Positions 63,540 through 64,000 of a DNA stretch of 64,000 nt are shown piece by piece (the first letter of the stretch is position 1; each line of letters opens with the position of its first letter). The position numbers were made by a program, and so were the translations under genes. Source of the stretch: CAMDTE01 sp964504345 (lineage in GTDB: Bacteria > Bacteroidota > Bacteroidia > Flavobacteriales > Schleiferiaceae); assembly GCA_964504345.1 (NCBI GenBank), contig CAZDDX010000001.1:62001-126000 (forward strand), given 5' to 3'. Below the pieces are notes generated by a model. That model was not told the DNA's origin and made no database searches. It saw nothing but the letters and a program-made list of their open reading frames with translations.

Positions 63540-64000
63540 CTACGCCCTCCCGAAATACCTTTTTCGAAGAATGGCTTCCAGTCCCAAGGACAAACCAAAG
63601 ATTAGGTATGCCCACCAGAAATCCCGCCATTGGCGGGATTTTTTTTGTTCCAACAATACCGGCTGAAAACGAGAATCGCTTTTCAATGCGGCAGCTAATG
63701 ACTCCGTTTCGTCCAACCAGCACCACGCCCCACCCAGCCGAGTTGTGTTGTTGCGCACCTGCGAAAAATCAGCAGGACGTTCGTTTTCCAACACCGGCGC
63801 GAGGACCTCAAACTGGCCTTGGGTCGTCCTTTTCTCTCCGCCAAAAGTCCCGGCAGCTCGGTAGGAATACAACCCTGGGCGAAGCGCATTGATCTGAGCC
63901 TTAAGCACCTCCCCATCCGGAAGAAAGGTATACTTCTGATTGGCTTTATCTTCTATTTCAAGTGCAATTTGAGGATAAGGTCCACCACGTGCGGGGGTCC
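63540..64000 (-). CDS. C-terminal part of a membrane-anchored protein (partial)
   Basis: The frame is open to the right edge. About 150 residues are visible: beta-strand-rich region (LPDGEVLKAQINALRPGLY, GQFEVLAPVLENERPADF) then a single membrane helix, WWAYLIFGLSLGLEAILRKR, at the C terminus. This ending is common in large Bacteroidota VWA-domain or Bat-like membrane proteins, but the identity cannot be confirmed from the fragment. Confidence 0.6.
   Translation of the reverse strand, partial: TPARGGPYPQIALEIEDKANQKYTFLPDGEVLKAQINALRPGLYSYRAAGTFGGEKRTTQGQFEVLAPVLENERPADFSQVRNNTTRLGGAWCWLDETESLAAALKSDSRFQPVLLEQKKSRQWRDFWWAYLIFGLSLGLEAILRKRYFGRA
63620..63646 (+). terminator. Terminator of the TlpA-like gene embedded in the convergent coding sequence
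   Basis: AATCCCGCC (63620-63628), loop ATT, GGCGGGATT (63632-63640), then TTTTTT: a textbook rho-independent terminator on the + strand, located inside codons for KKSRQWRDF of the opposite gene. Confidence 0.85.

Overview
The window is a compact bacterial chromosome segment from the phylum Bacteroidota, most likely a marine or freshwater member of the Flavobacteriales. Supporting signs are the promoter signature TAnnTTTG ahead of many genes, the near absence of Shine-Dalgarno sites, and family-typical genes: S46 dipeptidyl peptidase, DUF2452, TIGR02757, a TlpA/DUF4369 lipoprotein, a YjgP-type permease next to LolA and FtsK, and an OstA-like protein beside purA. Base composition is fairly GC-rich for this group. 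Coding density is very high: convergent genes often overlap at their 3' ends, operon genes overlap by 1-26 bases, and no gene-free stretch reaches 300 bases. I saw no tRNA, rRNA, CRISPR array or insertion sequence.

Layout. 1-8458: end of a TamB-like gene, then a leftward envelope/division operon (ftsK, lolA, lptF/G-like, two glycosyltransferases, ribBA). 8517-11277: arginase overlapping argS. 11354-18943: papain-type peptidase, 3-hydroxybutyryl-CoA dehydrogenase, polyprenyl-phosphate sugar transferase with a lipoprotein, pcm, smpB, pyrD, HMG-CoA lyase. 18975-22008: a cobalamin riboswitch with a BtuB-like receptor and a beta-propeller lipoprotein resembling BtuG; a small membrane-protein/DUF6580/FAD-oxidoreductase operon converges on it. 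23969-31503: MazG-like hydrolase, fur-purA-ostA operon, OmpA/TPR protein, rarA, TIGR02757. 31500-37667: lolD-like ATPase, sucC, pnuC, a hydrolase, DUF2452, SRPBCC, PhoD and M14 proteins.

37639-45999 is rich in DNA-maintenance genes and is the most interesting part: a short SSB without the acidic tail, a zinc-ribbon orphan, an FAD enzyme, then an SOS-like mutagenesis cassette made of an HTH-S24 (LexA/UmuD-type) repressor, a catalytically intact Y-family polymerase, an SRAP/YedK DNA-crosslink protein and a DnaE2-type polymerase. Two operons appear to share a 17-bp dyad operator of form TGCTA-N7-YAGCA.

46091-64000: TPR protein, gyrA, clpC, DUF493, an AAA ATPase, recQ, fmt, HU, a sucD-aminotransferase-pdxH-oxidoreductase operon, a DPP11-like S46 peptidase, a TlpA-type thioredoxin lipoprotein and the end of a membrane-anchored protein.

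A window-wide pattern is that the TAnnTTTG box lies exactly 4 (sometimes 5-6) bases before the start codon for about fourteen genes, implying leaderless mRNAs, whereas a second class (sucC, sucD, gyrA, ssb, fur, arginase) has the box 19-26 bases upstream. Six divergent gene pairs carry two such boxes back to back, 3-15 bases apart.
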